From: an uncultured Alphaproteobacteria bacterium
GTDB taxonomy: Bacteria > Pseudomonadota > Alphaproteobacteria > RF32 > CAG-239
DNA: 64,000 nucleotides
NCBI GenBank assembly: GCA_910576955.1
Contig: CAJTJB010000001.1
Location: 1-64,000 of the forward strand
Direction of reading: 5' to 3'
The stretch's first letter is position 1, and each line of letters opens with the position of its first letter. Under the pieces are notes generated by a model. It was not told where the DNA came from and ran no database searches. It saw nothing but the letters and a program-made list of their open reading frames with translations. Below are positions 39,856-49,036 of the stretch, piece by piece. The translations under genes and the position numbers were made by a program.

Positions 39856-40851
39856 ATGGACAAAAAAGGCATAATCCATATAAAAACAAGGCAGGCAAAG
39901 GCTTTGAGGGGATTTTTCGCCTTGTTTTTCTTATGCCTTATCGCCGTTAATGCCGAGGCGGTAACGTGGAAAAAAACCAATGATTTGGCAATCGGGAATT
40001 TTGTGCAAACCGCAGAACACGCCTCTTGCAAGCTGGAAACAAGCGGAGCGCTTGCCTGCAACGGGCTGAAAGCAGAATCCGGCAGTGGACAAAAAGCAGA
40101 AAGCGTCGGCAACATTTATTTTGAAACAGAAGTCACTACTTTTGGCGGAACGGAAACCCTGAATATTCCGAATCCGGCTGATGTGGTGCTGAAAGGAAAC
40201 GGCTGCACCGTTACTTTTTCTAACATTACCCCATCGCAGAGCTCCGGCACGTTTAACCGTAAAGGCGCTTGGATTGGCGGTCTTCTGAATGAACTGAATG
40301 TTACGTTCGGGGCAGACATCACGATTGACGGCTGGTGCAAAGGCGGCGACACCGCATTCAGCGGCGTTATCAGCATTCCGTACACATCTTCGAATAACCG
40401 TACCGCCCTGTTGCCGGTGCGGATGGGAATTTCTTTCCATTTGGGAATAACCGAATCGCAGCCGCTTAATTTTGGCGCACTTCTTTCTCCGCAAACCAAC
40501 AGCACTGTTACCCTCTCCCCCGAGGGAATACGCTCCGCACCGCCTGCAATGCTTTATGCCTCTGCACAAAACGCCTATTCGGCGGGGCGGTTTAATATCG
40601 TTTCCGGCGGTGATACGCTTTCTGCCGTGTTGGTTTTGCCGGAATCCGCCTCTATTGCTTCGGGCGCGAACACGCTCGGCGTTTCAAACTTTACCGCGCG
40701 GCTCGCAGACGGCAGCCCCGTTGCGTCGGGTGCGCCTTTTACGCTCAATAACGGAGATACTTTGCTTTTTACGGGCGCAACGCTCCATGTTCCGGCAAAC
40801 ACGCCCGCCGGAGAATACAGCGGCAGCTATGTTTTAACCATTTCTTATTAA
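39856..40851 (+). CDS. large DUF4402 pilin-like protein (two-domain, tip-adhesin candidate)
   Basis: This 331-aa protein has a signal-like N-terminus (basic start, then GFFALFFLCLIAVNAEA). A first beta domain of about 165 residues with paired cysteines follows (HASCKLETSGALACNG, GNGCTVTF, DGWCKGG). Then comes a C-terminal DUF4402 domain (MGISFHLGITESQPLNFGAL, LSPEGIRSA, final GSYVLTISY). A two-domain subunit with one pilin-like domain is the layout of tip adhesins. It lies 15 nt before the chaperone gene, with a fold-back element in its leader. Confidence 0.75.
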   Translation: MDKKGIIHIKTRQAKALRGFFALFFLCLIAVNAEAVTWKKTNDLAIGNFVQTAEHASCKLETSGALACNGLKAESGSGQKAESVGNIYFETEVTTFGGTETLNIPNPADVVLKGNGCTVTFSNITPSQSSGTFNRKGAWIGGLLNELNVTFGADITIDGWCKGGDTAFSGVISIPYTSSNNRTALLPVRMGISFHLGITESQPLNFGALLSPQTNSTVTLSPEGIRSAPPAMLYASAQNAYSAGRFNIVSGGDTLSAVLVLPESASIASGANTLGVSNFTARLADGSPVASGAPFTLNNGDTLLFTGATLHVPANTPAGEYSGSYVLTISY

Positions 40852-40866
40852 CGAAAGGATTTGACA

Positions 40867-41646
40867 GTGTATAAGAAAATTTTGTTATTTTTATTGTTTG
40901 GGGTGACAATCGCAGGACAGGCGGTTGCCAATATCTCGGTTTTTCCGTATAATATTGATTTTGAGGCGGAATCAAACAAGCGCGTGCAAAACGTGCGCGT
41001 TATCAACACCTCTAACGAAACGCAGACCTACCGCGTCAGCTTTGTGAACTTTGCGCAGGACGAAGACGGCGGACTTGCGGAAACCAAAGACGGAGAAGAA
41101 ACTTTTGCCGACAAATATCTGACTTGGTCGCCGCGGCAATTTACCCTGAAACCCAACGAGGTGCAGACGATTAACATTGCCCGCAAGAGTATGGCGCAAG
41201 CACCGGACGGCGAATTTGTATCGCACTTGAGAATCGGCGAAGTTGCCATCGGCGCGCCGAAAAGCAAAAACCCGACAGTTGAAAACGCCGACACGCTCTC
41301 GATGCAACTCAAGGCTTTGTTTGCGATTACACTGCCGGTGACCATCCGCAAAGGCAAGGCGCTGATGAACACAACCACGGTTGAAAGCTATAAGAAAATT
41401 GCCGAAAACGCAATGATGGTGACGCTTAAACGCAGCGGCAACTTATCTTCCCGCGTGAATATTGCCGTGATTAACGACAAAGGCGAAGATATCGGGCGGG
41501 TCAACAGCGTCAAAATCTATCTTTCAACTGACAAACTTAATGTTACCATCCCTTTAAACCAAAAAATGATTACCTCTAACGCGAAACTTAAACTGGAAGA
41601 TGCTCGGACAAAGAAAGACATATCGACACAAGCTGTTTCGCTTTAG
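40867..41646 (+). CDS. PapD-like periplasmic pilus chaperone
   Basis: This 259-aa protein starts at a GTG 7 nt after AAAGGA and has a signal peptide (ILLFLLFGVTIAGQAVA). The first Ig-like domain carries NKRVQNVRVINTSNETQTYRVS and the block SPRQFTLKPNEVQTINIARK, the G1-strand signature of PapD-like chaperones. A second domain ends LKLEDARTKKD. It would hold subunits in the periplasm by donating a strand. It sits between the two-domain DUF4402 gene and the usher-like gene, which it overlaps by 47 nt. Confidence 0.85.
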   Translation: MYKKILLFLLFGVTIAGQAVANISVFPYNIDFEAESNKRVQNVRVINTSNETQTYRVSFVNFAQDEDGGLAETKDGEETFADKYLTWSPRQFTLKPNEVQTINIARKSMAQAPDGEFVSHLRIGEVAIGAPKSKNPTVENADTLSMQLKALFAITLPVTIRKGKALMNTTTVESYKKIAENAMMVTLKRSGNLSSRVNIAVINDKGEDIGRVNSVKIYLSTDKLNVTIPLNQKMITSNAKLKLEDARTKKDISTQAVSL

Positions 41647-44494
41647 GCTTTGTTTAACGGCTCTGTGTTTCTTCGGACTGTTTCCGCTTCAGGGAACGGC
41701 ATTGCCGGAGAACGCGGAACCGTTAATTCTGGAGCCGATTATCCAGTCGTATAATCACAGCGATTACGCCTATGTGTATGAAGAGGGCGGCAAGGTTTAT
41801 ATTTCTTTGCCGCAGATGTCGTTATACCTCGGGCTCAAATATGAAATTAAGGGGAAAGCGATTTCTGTTTGGTACGCTGATGACAATGAGCACAAAATCG
41901 TTCTTAACCTTGATAACAACTCCCTCACGATTGACGGGGAGATGAAACATTTTATCTCTGATGACGTTATTGTGGTGGACAACACGCTGTTTTTCAGCGC
42001 GGAGCTGTGGCATAAGCTGTTGCAGGCGGAGGTTAAGGTTGATTATCTGAATATGCAGCTTTTGGTGGAGCGCGATAAGGACTTTCCGGCAATTAAAAAG
42101 AAAAAGGCAGAGAAAAAGCGCAGCAACGGGCTCTATCAATTCCAGCGCGACAGCTTTGCCGACTATGATATGGACAACAGGTGGTTCGGCGAGCCGGTGC
42201 TGGATTTGACTTTCGGCAAAGGCTGGGGGAAATCGCAGGATAGCGGACGGACATTTAACAGCGACTCGTATTCGGCAAATCTGGCTATGCTGGCGGGCGG
42301 GCTTGACCTTAACGCATATTTTGCGGGCGATTCGTATTCTGACCGTAAGCCGCGCGTACGCATTTCCGGCAGCCGCACGTTTTTGGACGAACCGCCGAAC
42401 GCCCTTAACCTCAAGACCTTAAAAGTGGGCGATATCAGCGGCGTGGGCTCTTCTTACTTTACCAACGCAAGCTTCGGACGGGGCGCTGCGGTTTCAAGCT
42501 TTAAAAATCTGGTTATGTCGGCAAATAAAACAATTGACCTTACCGGTCCGCTTTTAGACGGCTGGCAGGTGGAGCTTTATTGGAACGAACAACTGGTCGG
42601 ATATCGGCAGAGCGGCACGAACGGACAATATAACTTCCCGAATATTCCGGTTTCTTACGGCTTAAACACATTTAAGCTGGTCTTTTACGGTCCGTACGGC
42701 GAAACAAGGACGGAATATGAACGCTACTATTCCGGCACAAGCCCCGTGAAAAAAGGCGAGTTCGGCTATAATCTGGCGGCTTACCAGCCTTATCGCTATC
42801 TGATTGAAGACAACGAAACATACCAATATGACGGAAGCGACACGCCGGTTATTGATATGACCGGATATTACGGCGCAACCGATAACCTGACGCTGATGGG
42901 CGGATTTACACAAACGCCGGACGCCGAAACCAACTTTGACACGCAGCATTTCGGGATGGCGGGCGCACAGATGGCCGTTAAAGGAAGCTCGGTGCAATAT
43001 AACCTTGAGCAAAATCTGGATACCGACCGAATCGGACACCACGCGGAATGGCAGGGTGATGTTTATCTCGGCACGATTTATGCGGGATATGACAAATATA
43101 ACGGTATCCACTCACCGATTTCCTATTACGGGCAGGAATATCTTGATGAGCAGCTTGAGGCTCGGTTCTCGGGGATGCTGCCGTATAGTGTTCCCTACTA
43201 CTTGAGCTGGCGGACGGGAACGCTTGAGGAAGACGGCAGCGCGTTTAAGAGCTTTTCGGCAAGGCTTTCAAAACAAATCTTAAACGGGCTTAACCTGACG
43301 CTTGAAGATAACTATTATGATTATCGCAACGCCAGCAAGCCGAACAATACCGTTCGGGTGGGCGCATATAAATGGTGGGGCAACTTCTCTTCCGAATCAT
43401 GGCTCGAATATGAAACATCGCCGGAAACGAGATTTACCGAATTTTCAACCCGCCTTGACTGGCGCACGGGGCGCAATACTTACCTTTCGGGCAGATATAC
43501 GCGGACAATGCGCGACAATATGGACTATTTTTCCTTCTCGGGCGGACAGATTTTCCCGTTTGGCGGACTGACCGCAACGCTCGAAACCGACCGGAACTGG
43601 AACTTGAGCGCCTACCTAACCTATAACATCAGTTTGGCGAAACGTCCTGACCGGATGGGAATTATTACCTCTGCTAACTCTAAATTAAGCCAAAGCGGCA
43701 CGATTTATGCCAAAGCATATGACGAGAGCGGCAATCCGCTTGAGGGAATCGGGCTTAATGCCAACGGGCTCGAGAAACAAGTTTATACCGATAAATACGG
43801 AACGGTGGTGCTGGCTGATTTGCAGACATACGAAAAGACTATTTTAAGCGTGGATACGGAAACGCTTTTAGACATTGCCCTGCAGCCTGAAACCGAAGAG
43901 AAAAAACTTGTTTTGCACCCCGGAACCATCCGCACCGTCGGGCTGAAATTTACACACCGCGGCGCGGTTGAGGGCAAACTCGCCAACTCCGACGGTATTC
44001 GGATGTTCGGCTATAAAATTGCGGCGCTTGATAAGGCGGGCAAGGAAATTGCCTATACTTATGCGGATATTGACGGATATTTCATTTTAGACAACGTTCC
44101 TTACGGCACATACGATATTATCGTTTCCAAAGACAATACGCTGCTGGCAAAACAGCCGGATATTCACATTAACGATGTGGCGATATTCATCCCTGATGAG
44201 ATTGAACCTAATATGCAGGCAGCCGCCCTGCTTGAAGAGCTTGACAGCGCAGAAGAAAACGCACGGCTTGAAACAGAGCACGAACAAGGGTTTAACAACG
44301 AGGAATATCTGAACAACAATTTCCCTGTTGATGTGCAAAACCCCGAACGCGCTCCGCAGACATATGCCCCTTATCTGACCATTGAAGAAATCGAGGGCGA
44401 TATTTTTGCAAAATATGAAAAGCCGAAAGAGGATAAAATCCCCTATCATTCTTACTCAATGCAGGAAATTGAGTATCTTATTTTTGAAAAATAG
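41600..44494 (+). CDS. usher-like outer-membrane protein for DUF4402 pili
   Basis: This 964-aa protein has a signal peptide (FRLCLTALCFFGLFPLQGTA). A copper-amine-oxidase-like/usher N-domain follows (about 30-165), then a long beta-barrel region with a plug-like segment (DLTGPLLDGWQVELYWNEQL, YNFPNIPVSYGLNTFKLVFYG), and C-terminal Ig or carboxypeptidase-regulatory-like domains (YAKAYDESGNPLEGIGL, VEGKLANSDG). The layout suits a divergent usher of the CS1/TcfC or alternative type rather than the FimD family. Its start overlaps the chaperone gene by 47 nt. It probably forms the secretion pore and assembly platform for the DUF4402 subunits. Confidence 0.75.
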   Translation: MLGQRKTYRHKLFRFRLCLTALCFFGLFPLQGTALPENAEPLILEPIIQSYNHSDYAYVYEEGGKVYISLPQMSLYLGLKYEIKGKAISVWYADDNEHKIVLNLDNNSLTIDGEMKHFISDDVIVVDNTLFFSAELWHKLLQAEVKVDYLNMQLLVERDKDFPAIKKKKAEKKRSNGLYQFQRDSFADYDMDNRWFGEPVLDLTFGKGWGKSQDSGRTFNSDSYSANLAMLAGGLDLNAYFAGDSYSDRKPRVRISGSRTFLDEPPNALNLKTLKVGDISGVGSSYFTNASFGRGAAVSSFKNLVMSANKTIDLTGPLLDGWQVELYWNEQLVGYRQSGTNGQYNFPNIPVSYGLNTFKLVFYGPYGETRTEYERYYSGTSPVKKGEFGYNLAAYQPYRYLIEDNETYQYDGSDTPVIDMTGYYGATDNLTLMGGFTQTPDAETNFDTQHFGMAGAQMAVKGSSVQYNLEQNLDTDRIGHHAEWQGDVYLGTIYAGYDKYNGIHSPISYYGQEYLDEQLEARFSGMLPYSVPYYLSWRTGTLEEDGSAFKSFSARLSKQILNGLNLTLEDNYYDYRNASKPNNTVRVGAYKWWGNFSSESWLEYETSPETRFTEFSTRLDWRTGRNTYLSGRYTRTMRDNMDYFSFSGGQIFPFGGLTATLETDRNWNLSAYLTYNISLAKRPDRMGIITSANSKLSQSGTIYAKAYDESGNPLEGIGLNANGLEKQVYTDKYGTVVLADLQTYEKTILSVDTETLLDIALQPETEEKKLVLHPGTIRTVGLKFTHRGAVEGKLANSDGIRMFGYKIAALDKAGKEIAYTYADIDGYFILDNVPYGTYDIIVSKDNTLLAKQPDIHINDVAIFIPDEIEPNMQAAALLEELDSAEENARLETEHEQGFNNEEYLNNNFPVDVQNPERAPQTYAPYLTIEEIEGDIFAKYEKPKEDKIPYHSYSMQEIEYLIFEK

Positions 44495-44593
44495 TGGCGG
44501 ACGACATTTTTTTATTTTCACCTTATCAATTTAACCTTTTGTTAAACGCATTTTGTGTATTATTATGCGCGAATATTTTGCGGGAGTTTTATC

Positions 44594-45481
44594 ATGGAAC
44601 AATATTGGTTTCTCGTGGCGTTGATATGCAGCTTGTTAAACGGCATTTTTATTTATACGAACCAAGTTTTTAAACTTGCGGGACCATTGTTTATGGTGTT
44701 TCGCGGATGGGGACAGCTCTTTTCGCTGCTGCCTTTTATTGCCTTTTTTACGCCGGTGCAGAATATTGCATTTTATCTTTTGTGCATTGCGCAGGGGTGT
44801 CTGATTGCTTTTAACGATTATCGGATATTCCGTTCTTCCAAGGCATTCGGCGCGGAGGTGACTGGGTCTTTGCAACCGCTGGCAATCGCCCCGATTTTTG
44901 TGCTCTGGCTCTTGATTAACCCCAATGATTTAATTAAGATGATTCAACATCCGCTTCATTTGGCGGCGGTTGTTTTATGCTTGGCGGGGATTACCATCTC
45001 CATTTTGAAAATGAAACAAGCCAAATATTCGTCAAGAGCAATGAAATATCTGCTGCCGTGCTTATGCTTGTTGGCGATTAATGACGTTATCAATAAAGAA
45101 GCAATGATGAGCGGACAGGAAAATCTGGTTTCGGCTATCTATTTTTATTGCTTAATCACGGCTTTTATCTCGGGGGGAATAAATTTTCTGCGCTATATCA
45201 AAAAGCACGATGCCCGCGAGTTAATCAGGAAAGAATATCGTTTTAAAGCCTTGTTTATTATTGTTATGATCAGCTTTTGTATGGTTACTAAAAACTACGC
45301 CATGTATCTGGCGCCTAATCCGGCGTATGTGTCGGCGATTATTTTCCTTTATCCGCTCTGGATTGTTTTGGGCAATATGCTTTATCGGCATTTTGGCGGG
45401 CGGATTGCCTGCGCAAGCGTGCGGCTTACGACCGTTTCGGTTTTGCTGACATCAGTTATCGGGCTGATATTATTGAAGTAA
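44594..45481 (+). CDS. EamA/DMT-type membrane transporter
   Basis: Counting from the ATG 7 nt after GGGAG, this is a 295-aa protein with about ten membrane helices: YWFLVALICSLLNGIFIYTN first, then repeats of 20-residue hydrophobic stretches separated by short basic loops (RIFRSSKAFG, KMKQAKYSSRAMK), ending TVSVLLTSVIGLILLK. Size and two-fold repeat resemble drug/metabolite (EamA) transporters. Substrate is unknown. A terminator follows. Confidence 0.7.
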   Translation: MEQYWFLVALICSLLNGIFIYTNQVFKLAGPLFMVFRGWGQLFSLLPFIAFFTPVQNIAFYLLCIAQGCLIAFNDYRIFRSSKAFGAEVTGSLQPLAIAPIFVLWLLINPNDLIKMIQHPLHLAAVVLCLAGITISILKMKQAKYSSRAMKYLLPCLCLLAINDVINKEAMMSGQENLVSAIYFYCLITAFISGGINFLRYIKKHDARELIRKEYRFKALFIIVMISFCMVTKNYAMYLAPNPAYVSAIIFLYPLWIVLGNMLYRHFGGRIACASVRLTTVSVLLTSVIGLILLK

Positions 45482-45501
45482 ATCCGATTGTTTCCGATTA
45501 C

Positions 45502-45526
45502 AGGCTGCGTTGGCAGCCTTTTTTAT
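45502..45526 (+). terminator. terminator of the EamA-type gene
   Basis: AGGCTGC-gttg-GCAGCCT followed by six Ts. Confidence 0.9.
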
Positions 45527-45562
45527 GGCTTAAATATTCCTTCTTTCAATACATATATTTTG

Positions 45563-45590
45563 TTGACATCTATATCAAATCGGGTATATC
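45563..45590 (+). promoter_or_regulatory. promoter of hppA
   Basis: TTGACA (45563-45568), 16-nt spacer, TATATC (45585-45590), about 39 nt before the start codon; GGAGG precedes the ATG by 4-5 nt. Confidence 0.65.
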
Positions 45591-45628
45591 GTTTAGATGA
45601 TGAGATGTAATTATATTTTGGAGGTTTT

Positions 45629-47989
45629 ATGTTTGATATTTTGTATGGAATTTCCGCATTAAACTTAAGCGAACAATATGCTATTTTCGGAGTTTTAGCG
45701 GTAGCCTTTATCGGACTGTGGTATACCTGGTTTTTGAAAAAACAAGTTATGGCCAATGATTCCGGTTCGGGCAAAATGGTTGAGGTTTGGACTGCGATTA
45801 AACAAGGCGCAGACACTTACCTTAAAAAACAACTCAAATCCATTTTGCCGATGATTGTTATTTTGACAGTTTGCCTGTTTTTATCGGTTTATATTGTGCC
45901 GGTTTCGGCGGAGGCAAAAATCAGATTTTCCGCTTATGATGATGACACAATTAAACTTATCATTGCGTTCGGACGCGCAGGCTGCTTTATTTTAGGCTCT
46001 TTATTTTCTTTGCTTGTGGGACAGATTGGTATGCGTATTGCCGTGGCGGCAAATGTGCGGGTTGCCTCGGCTTCCAAGCGCTCTTTCGGCGAGGCCTTAA
46101 AAATCGCTTACCGCGCCGGTACTTGTACCGGTATGTTGACTGACGGTTTGGGCTTGATGGGCGGCACGGTTATTTTCATCATCTTTGGTATTGCTGCACC
46201 TGATGCGTTGCTCGGGTTCGGCTTCGGCGGAACACTCGTTGCGCTGTTTATGCGTGTCGGCGGCGGTATTTACACCAAAGCGGCAGACGTGGGCGCTGAC
46301 CTTGTCGGCAAAGTTGAGGCCGGCATTCCGGAAGATGACCCGAGAAACCCTGCCGTTGTGGCTGACCTTGTCGGCGATAACGTTGGTGACTGTGCGGGTA
46401 TGGCAGCCGATATTTTTGAATCCTATGAAGTAACTATCGTTTCCGGCTTGATTTTGGGGCTTTCTTTGTGGCACGTTACGGGAATGTATGAATGGATCGT
46501 TTACCCGCTTTTGGTGCGCGGTATCGGCGTGTTCTGCTCGATTATCGGCACATACGCGGTTAGAGATAATGGCTTAAAAGGCAATGCAATGAAAGCTATC
46601 TTTAAAGGCTATGTTACTTCGGCAACAATTTCCATTATCTTGTTTGCGGCTGTGGCTTATTTCTATCTGCAAGGTTTGCAGGGTGGCTGGTGGAGACCGT
46701 TTTTGGCGGTGACCATCGGTGTCTTTCTGGCTATGGCTATTGACAGAATTACAGAATACTTTACAGGCACAACGGGTGCTCCGGTTAACGAGATTAAAAA
46801 ATCTACCGATACGGGCGCGGCTACCACAATTTTGAGCGGTCTTGCCGTTGGGCTTGAGAGTTCCGTTTGGTCGGTTTTGGTGATTGCTATCACTATTTTC
46901 ACTTCAGTGTTAATCTTCGGTACGATTGACGGGATATCTGCTGTTGAACGTGTTACCTACATTTTGTACGGCGTGGCAATGACCGGTATCGGTATGCTCA
47001 CCTTAACGGGCAACAACGTGGCGATGGACTCTTTTGGTCCGATTGCTGACAATGCCAACGGTATCGGCGAGATGTCTTGGCACGATGATAAAAGCGCCAA
47101 AACGAAAAAAGCCCGCCAAATTATGGCAGACCTTGACAGCGTGGGCAATACGACTAAAGCTATTACCAAAGGCGTGGCTATCAGCTCTGCGGTGATTGCT
47201 GCAGTCAGCCTGTTCGGCTCTTATATGGTGGATGTCAGCAGCGTGCAGGCAGCTTTGAACAGCACTTGGGCTAAAGAAGGCTTGAACCAGAGTTTGGCTT
47301 TGCTTAAAGATATCGGCATTGTCGTTTCAAACCCTGTTGTATTTGTCGGTATGCTGATTGGCGCAGCTGTGCCGTGGCTCTTCTCCTCTTTTGCCATCAA
47401 CGCGGTTAGACGCGCGGCAAGTTTGATTGTGGAAGAAGTACGCCGCCAATTTGGTTTGGGCATTCTTGAAAACAAAGCCGAACCGGACTATGACACGACG
47501 GTTGCAATTTCAACAGCTGCAGCACAAAAAGAGCTTGTTATTCTGGCTCTCTTGGGTATTGTTTCACCGATATTTGTCGGGCTGTCGCTCGGTGTTGAGG
47601 CGTTGGGCGGTTTCCTTGCCGGCATTATCGTTTCCGGACAGTTGCTCGCGGTATTTATGTCTAACGCCGGCGGAGCTTGGGACAATGCGAAAAAGCTGAT
47701 TGAAGACGAACCGAGCAGCATTGCTAAAAATACCGGCAAAGGCTCTGAACGCCACAAAGCGAGCGTTGTGGGCGATACGGTCGGCGACCCGTTGAAAGAT
47801 ACGGCAGGTCCGGCATTGAACCCAATGATTAAGGTGGTCAATATGGTCGCTGTTATCGTTGCGCCTATCGTTGTGGCTTACAATAACGAATACACCAAAC
47901 TCTCCGCTATCGGATGGTGTGTTGTTATCGGTTTGCTTGCTATTTTGACTTCCGTTATTGTGAAGAGCAAAAAACAAGCAACCAAATAA
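45629..47989 (+). CDS. hppA: membrane-bound proton-pumping pyrophosphatase, K+-independent type
   Basis: This 786-aa protein has about 16 membrane helices and the PPi-binding motif KAADVGADLVGKVE, NVGDCAGMAADIFE, GPIADNANGIGEM and the late HKASVVGDTVGDPLKDTAGP. The subtype residue reads GNTTKA: lysine instead of alanine marks the K+-independent H+-pumping class. It couples hydrolysis of pyrophosphate to proton export, saving energy from biosynthetic PPi. It has its own promoter and a strong terminator. Confidence 0.96.
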   Translation: MFDILYGISALNLSEQYAIFGVLAVAFIGLWYTWFLKKQVMANDSGSGKMVEVWTAIKQGADTYLKKQLKSILPMIVILTVCLFLSVYIVPVSAEAKIRFSAYDDDTIKLIIAFGRAGCFILGSLFSLLVGQIGMRIAVAANVRVASASKRSFGEALKIAYRAGTCTGMLTDGLGLMGGTVIFIIFGIAAPDALLGFGFGGTLVALFMRVGGGIYTKAADVGADLVGKVEAGIPEDDPRNPAVVADLVGDNVGDCAGMAADIFESYEVTIVSGLILGLSLWHVTGMYEWIVYPLLVRGIGVFCSIIGTYAVRDNGLKGNAMKAIFKGYVTSATISIILFAAVAYFYLQGLQGGWWRPFLAVTIGVFLAMAIDRITEYFTGTTGAPVNEIKKSTDTGAATTILSGLAVGLESSVWSVLVIAITIFTSVLIFGTIDGISAVERVTYILYGVAMTGIGMLTLTGNNVAMDSFGPIADNANGIGEMSWHDDKSAKTKKARQIMADLDSVGNTTKAITKGVAISSAVIAAVSLFGSYMVDVSSVQAALNSTWAKEGLNQSLALLKDIGIVVSNPVVFVGMLIGAAVPWLFSSFAINAVRRAASLIVEEVRRQFGLGILENKAEPDYDTTVAISTAAAQKELVILALLGIVSPIFVGLSLGVEALGGFLAGIIVSGQLLAVFMSNAGGAWDNAKKLIEDEPSSIAKNTGKGSERHKASVVGDTVGDPLKDTAGPALNPMIKVVNMVAVIVAPIVVAYNNEYTKLSAIGWCVVIGLLAILTSVIVKSKKQATK

Positions 47990-48010
47990 TCATTTAAGCT
48001 GATTGATTAA

Positions 48011-48042
48011 GCCCCCGTGTTCAATTGCGCGGGGGCTTTTTT
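48011..48042 (+). terminator. terminator of hppA
   Basis: GCCCCCG...CGGGGGC stem followed by six Ts. Confidence 0.9.
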
Positions 48043-48043
48043 G

Positions 48044-48077
48044 TTGCTTAAAAAATAGGTACGTTATTTTTAAGCAA
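48044..48077. repeat. palindrome TTGCTTAAAAA...TTTTTAAGCAA
   Basis: An 11-bp inverted repeat with a 12-nt centre lies between the hppA terminator and the small ankyrin gene. Each arm matches the TTGCTTAAAAAA arms found near the pilus locus at 39618-39848, so a repeat family or a shared binding site is likely. Confidence 0.55.
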
Positions 48078-48196
48078 TAATCAAGCACTTTTATTTTTAA
48101 TTAAATCAATCGCTTATTTCCTCTTTAACCTGCTAATATTAAACGTACAATATTTTTAGGCAATTGTGTTGAATTTTAAGATTAAGGAGAAAAGAG

Positions 48197-48694
48197 ATGG
48201 ATAATAAATTGCAAGATGTATTAAAGAAGCTGGGATTTCGTGAAGTTAATGAACAGAACGAGTATGATAGAACTGCTTTATTTTATGCACAAACAGCTGA
48301 ACAAACAAAAACTTTAATTGAAGCCGGTGCTGATGTTAATATACAAGATGAGGATGGATGTACGGCTATTGTATTTGCAAAAAACGAAGAGCAGAAAAAA
48401 TTATTGTTGAATGCAGGAGCTGAAATGCCTGAAGATATTCCTTTGTTAGGAGCAAAGTCTTTTGGAAATGACAATGATGACTATGTGATAGATTCACTGT
48501 TGTTAAGGGATAAAATAGAGCTGCGTAAGAATAACATTCTCAAATCCCGTCAATTGCGCAAAACTATTGAAGCACGCGAGGGGAAGGTTTCCGGCGCGGT
48601 GATTGCCGAAGATGTGATTTCCGGCAAAGAGAAACGGACGATAACACCTGGGATCGGGGCAGAAATCAAACGGCGGAAAATGGCAGAGAAATAA
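48197..48694 (+). CDS. small ankyrin-repeat protein
   Basis: This 165-aa cytoplasmic protein has two to three short ankyrin-type repeats (EYDRTALFYAQTAEQTKTLI, GADVNIQDEDGCTAIVFA, NAGAEMPED). A charged helical C-terminus follows (LLLRDKIELRKNNILKSRQL) with a basic end. No signal peptide. It is unrelated in sequence to the larger ankyrin protein at 10797-11582 beyond the repeat. An AAGGAG ribosome binding site supports the start. Role unknown. Confidence 0.7.
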   Translation: MDNKLQDVLKKLGFREVNEQNEYDRTALFYAQTAEQTKTLIEAGADVNIQDEDGCTAIVFAKNEEQKKLLLNAGAEMPEDIPLLGAKSFGNDNDDYVIDSLLLRDKIELRKNNILKSRQLRKTIEAREGKVSGAVIAEDVISGKEKRTITPGIGAEIKRRKMAEK

Positions 48695-48699
48695 GCTGT

Positions 48700-49030
48700 A
48701 AATCTTCCCCCTCTCCCTTACCTCACTTACTTCGCAGGGCTCGCCTGCGGCTTGCCAACTGCGCTACGGTCAAGCCAGCTGTAACGTTTGCTAACACGCC
48801 GTTTCCGGCGTTCGCAAACTAACAGCTGCTATAGCTCTCGGCAAAAACAACACACTGTGTTGTTTTATCCTGCGAGCCCCTCGCTGGGGGGAGGAGATGT
48901 TTGCTGCAAGGGATTCCCTTTCCCCAGAGGAAGGGGTTAGGGAATGGGGTGATAATTTATCCATACTCTCGCAAGATCCCTTGACGAATGACGCGCCATT
49001 CGAGGGATGACACTGTGAGGGTAGGATGGG
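48700..49030. repeat. composite palindromic repeat region
   Basis: No gene is supported between 48695 and 49036. The stretch holds a nested 53-nt hairpin (48776-48828: CAGCTGT, GTTTGC and ACGCC pairing with their complements), an AAAACAACACA/TGTGTTGTTTT palindrome, C/G-rich modules like those at 37-39 kb (CCCCAGAGGAAGGGG), and ATCCCT...CGAATG-acgcgc-CATTCG-AGGGAT (48976-49008). Confidence 0.7.
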
Positions 49031-49036
49031 GGTAAT

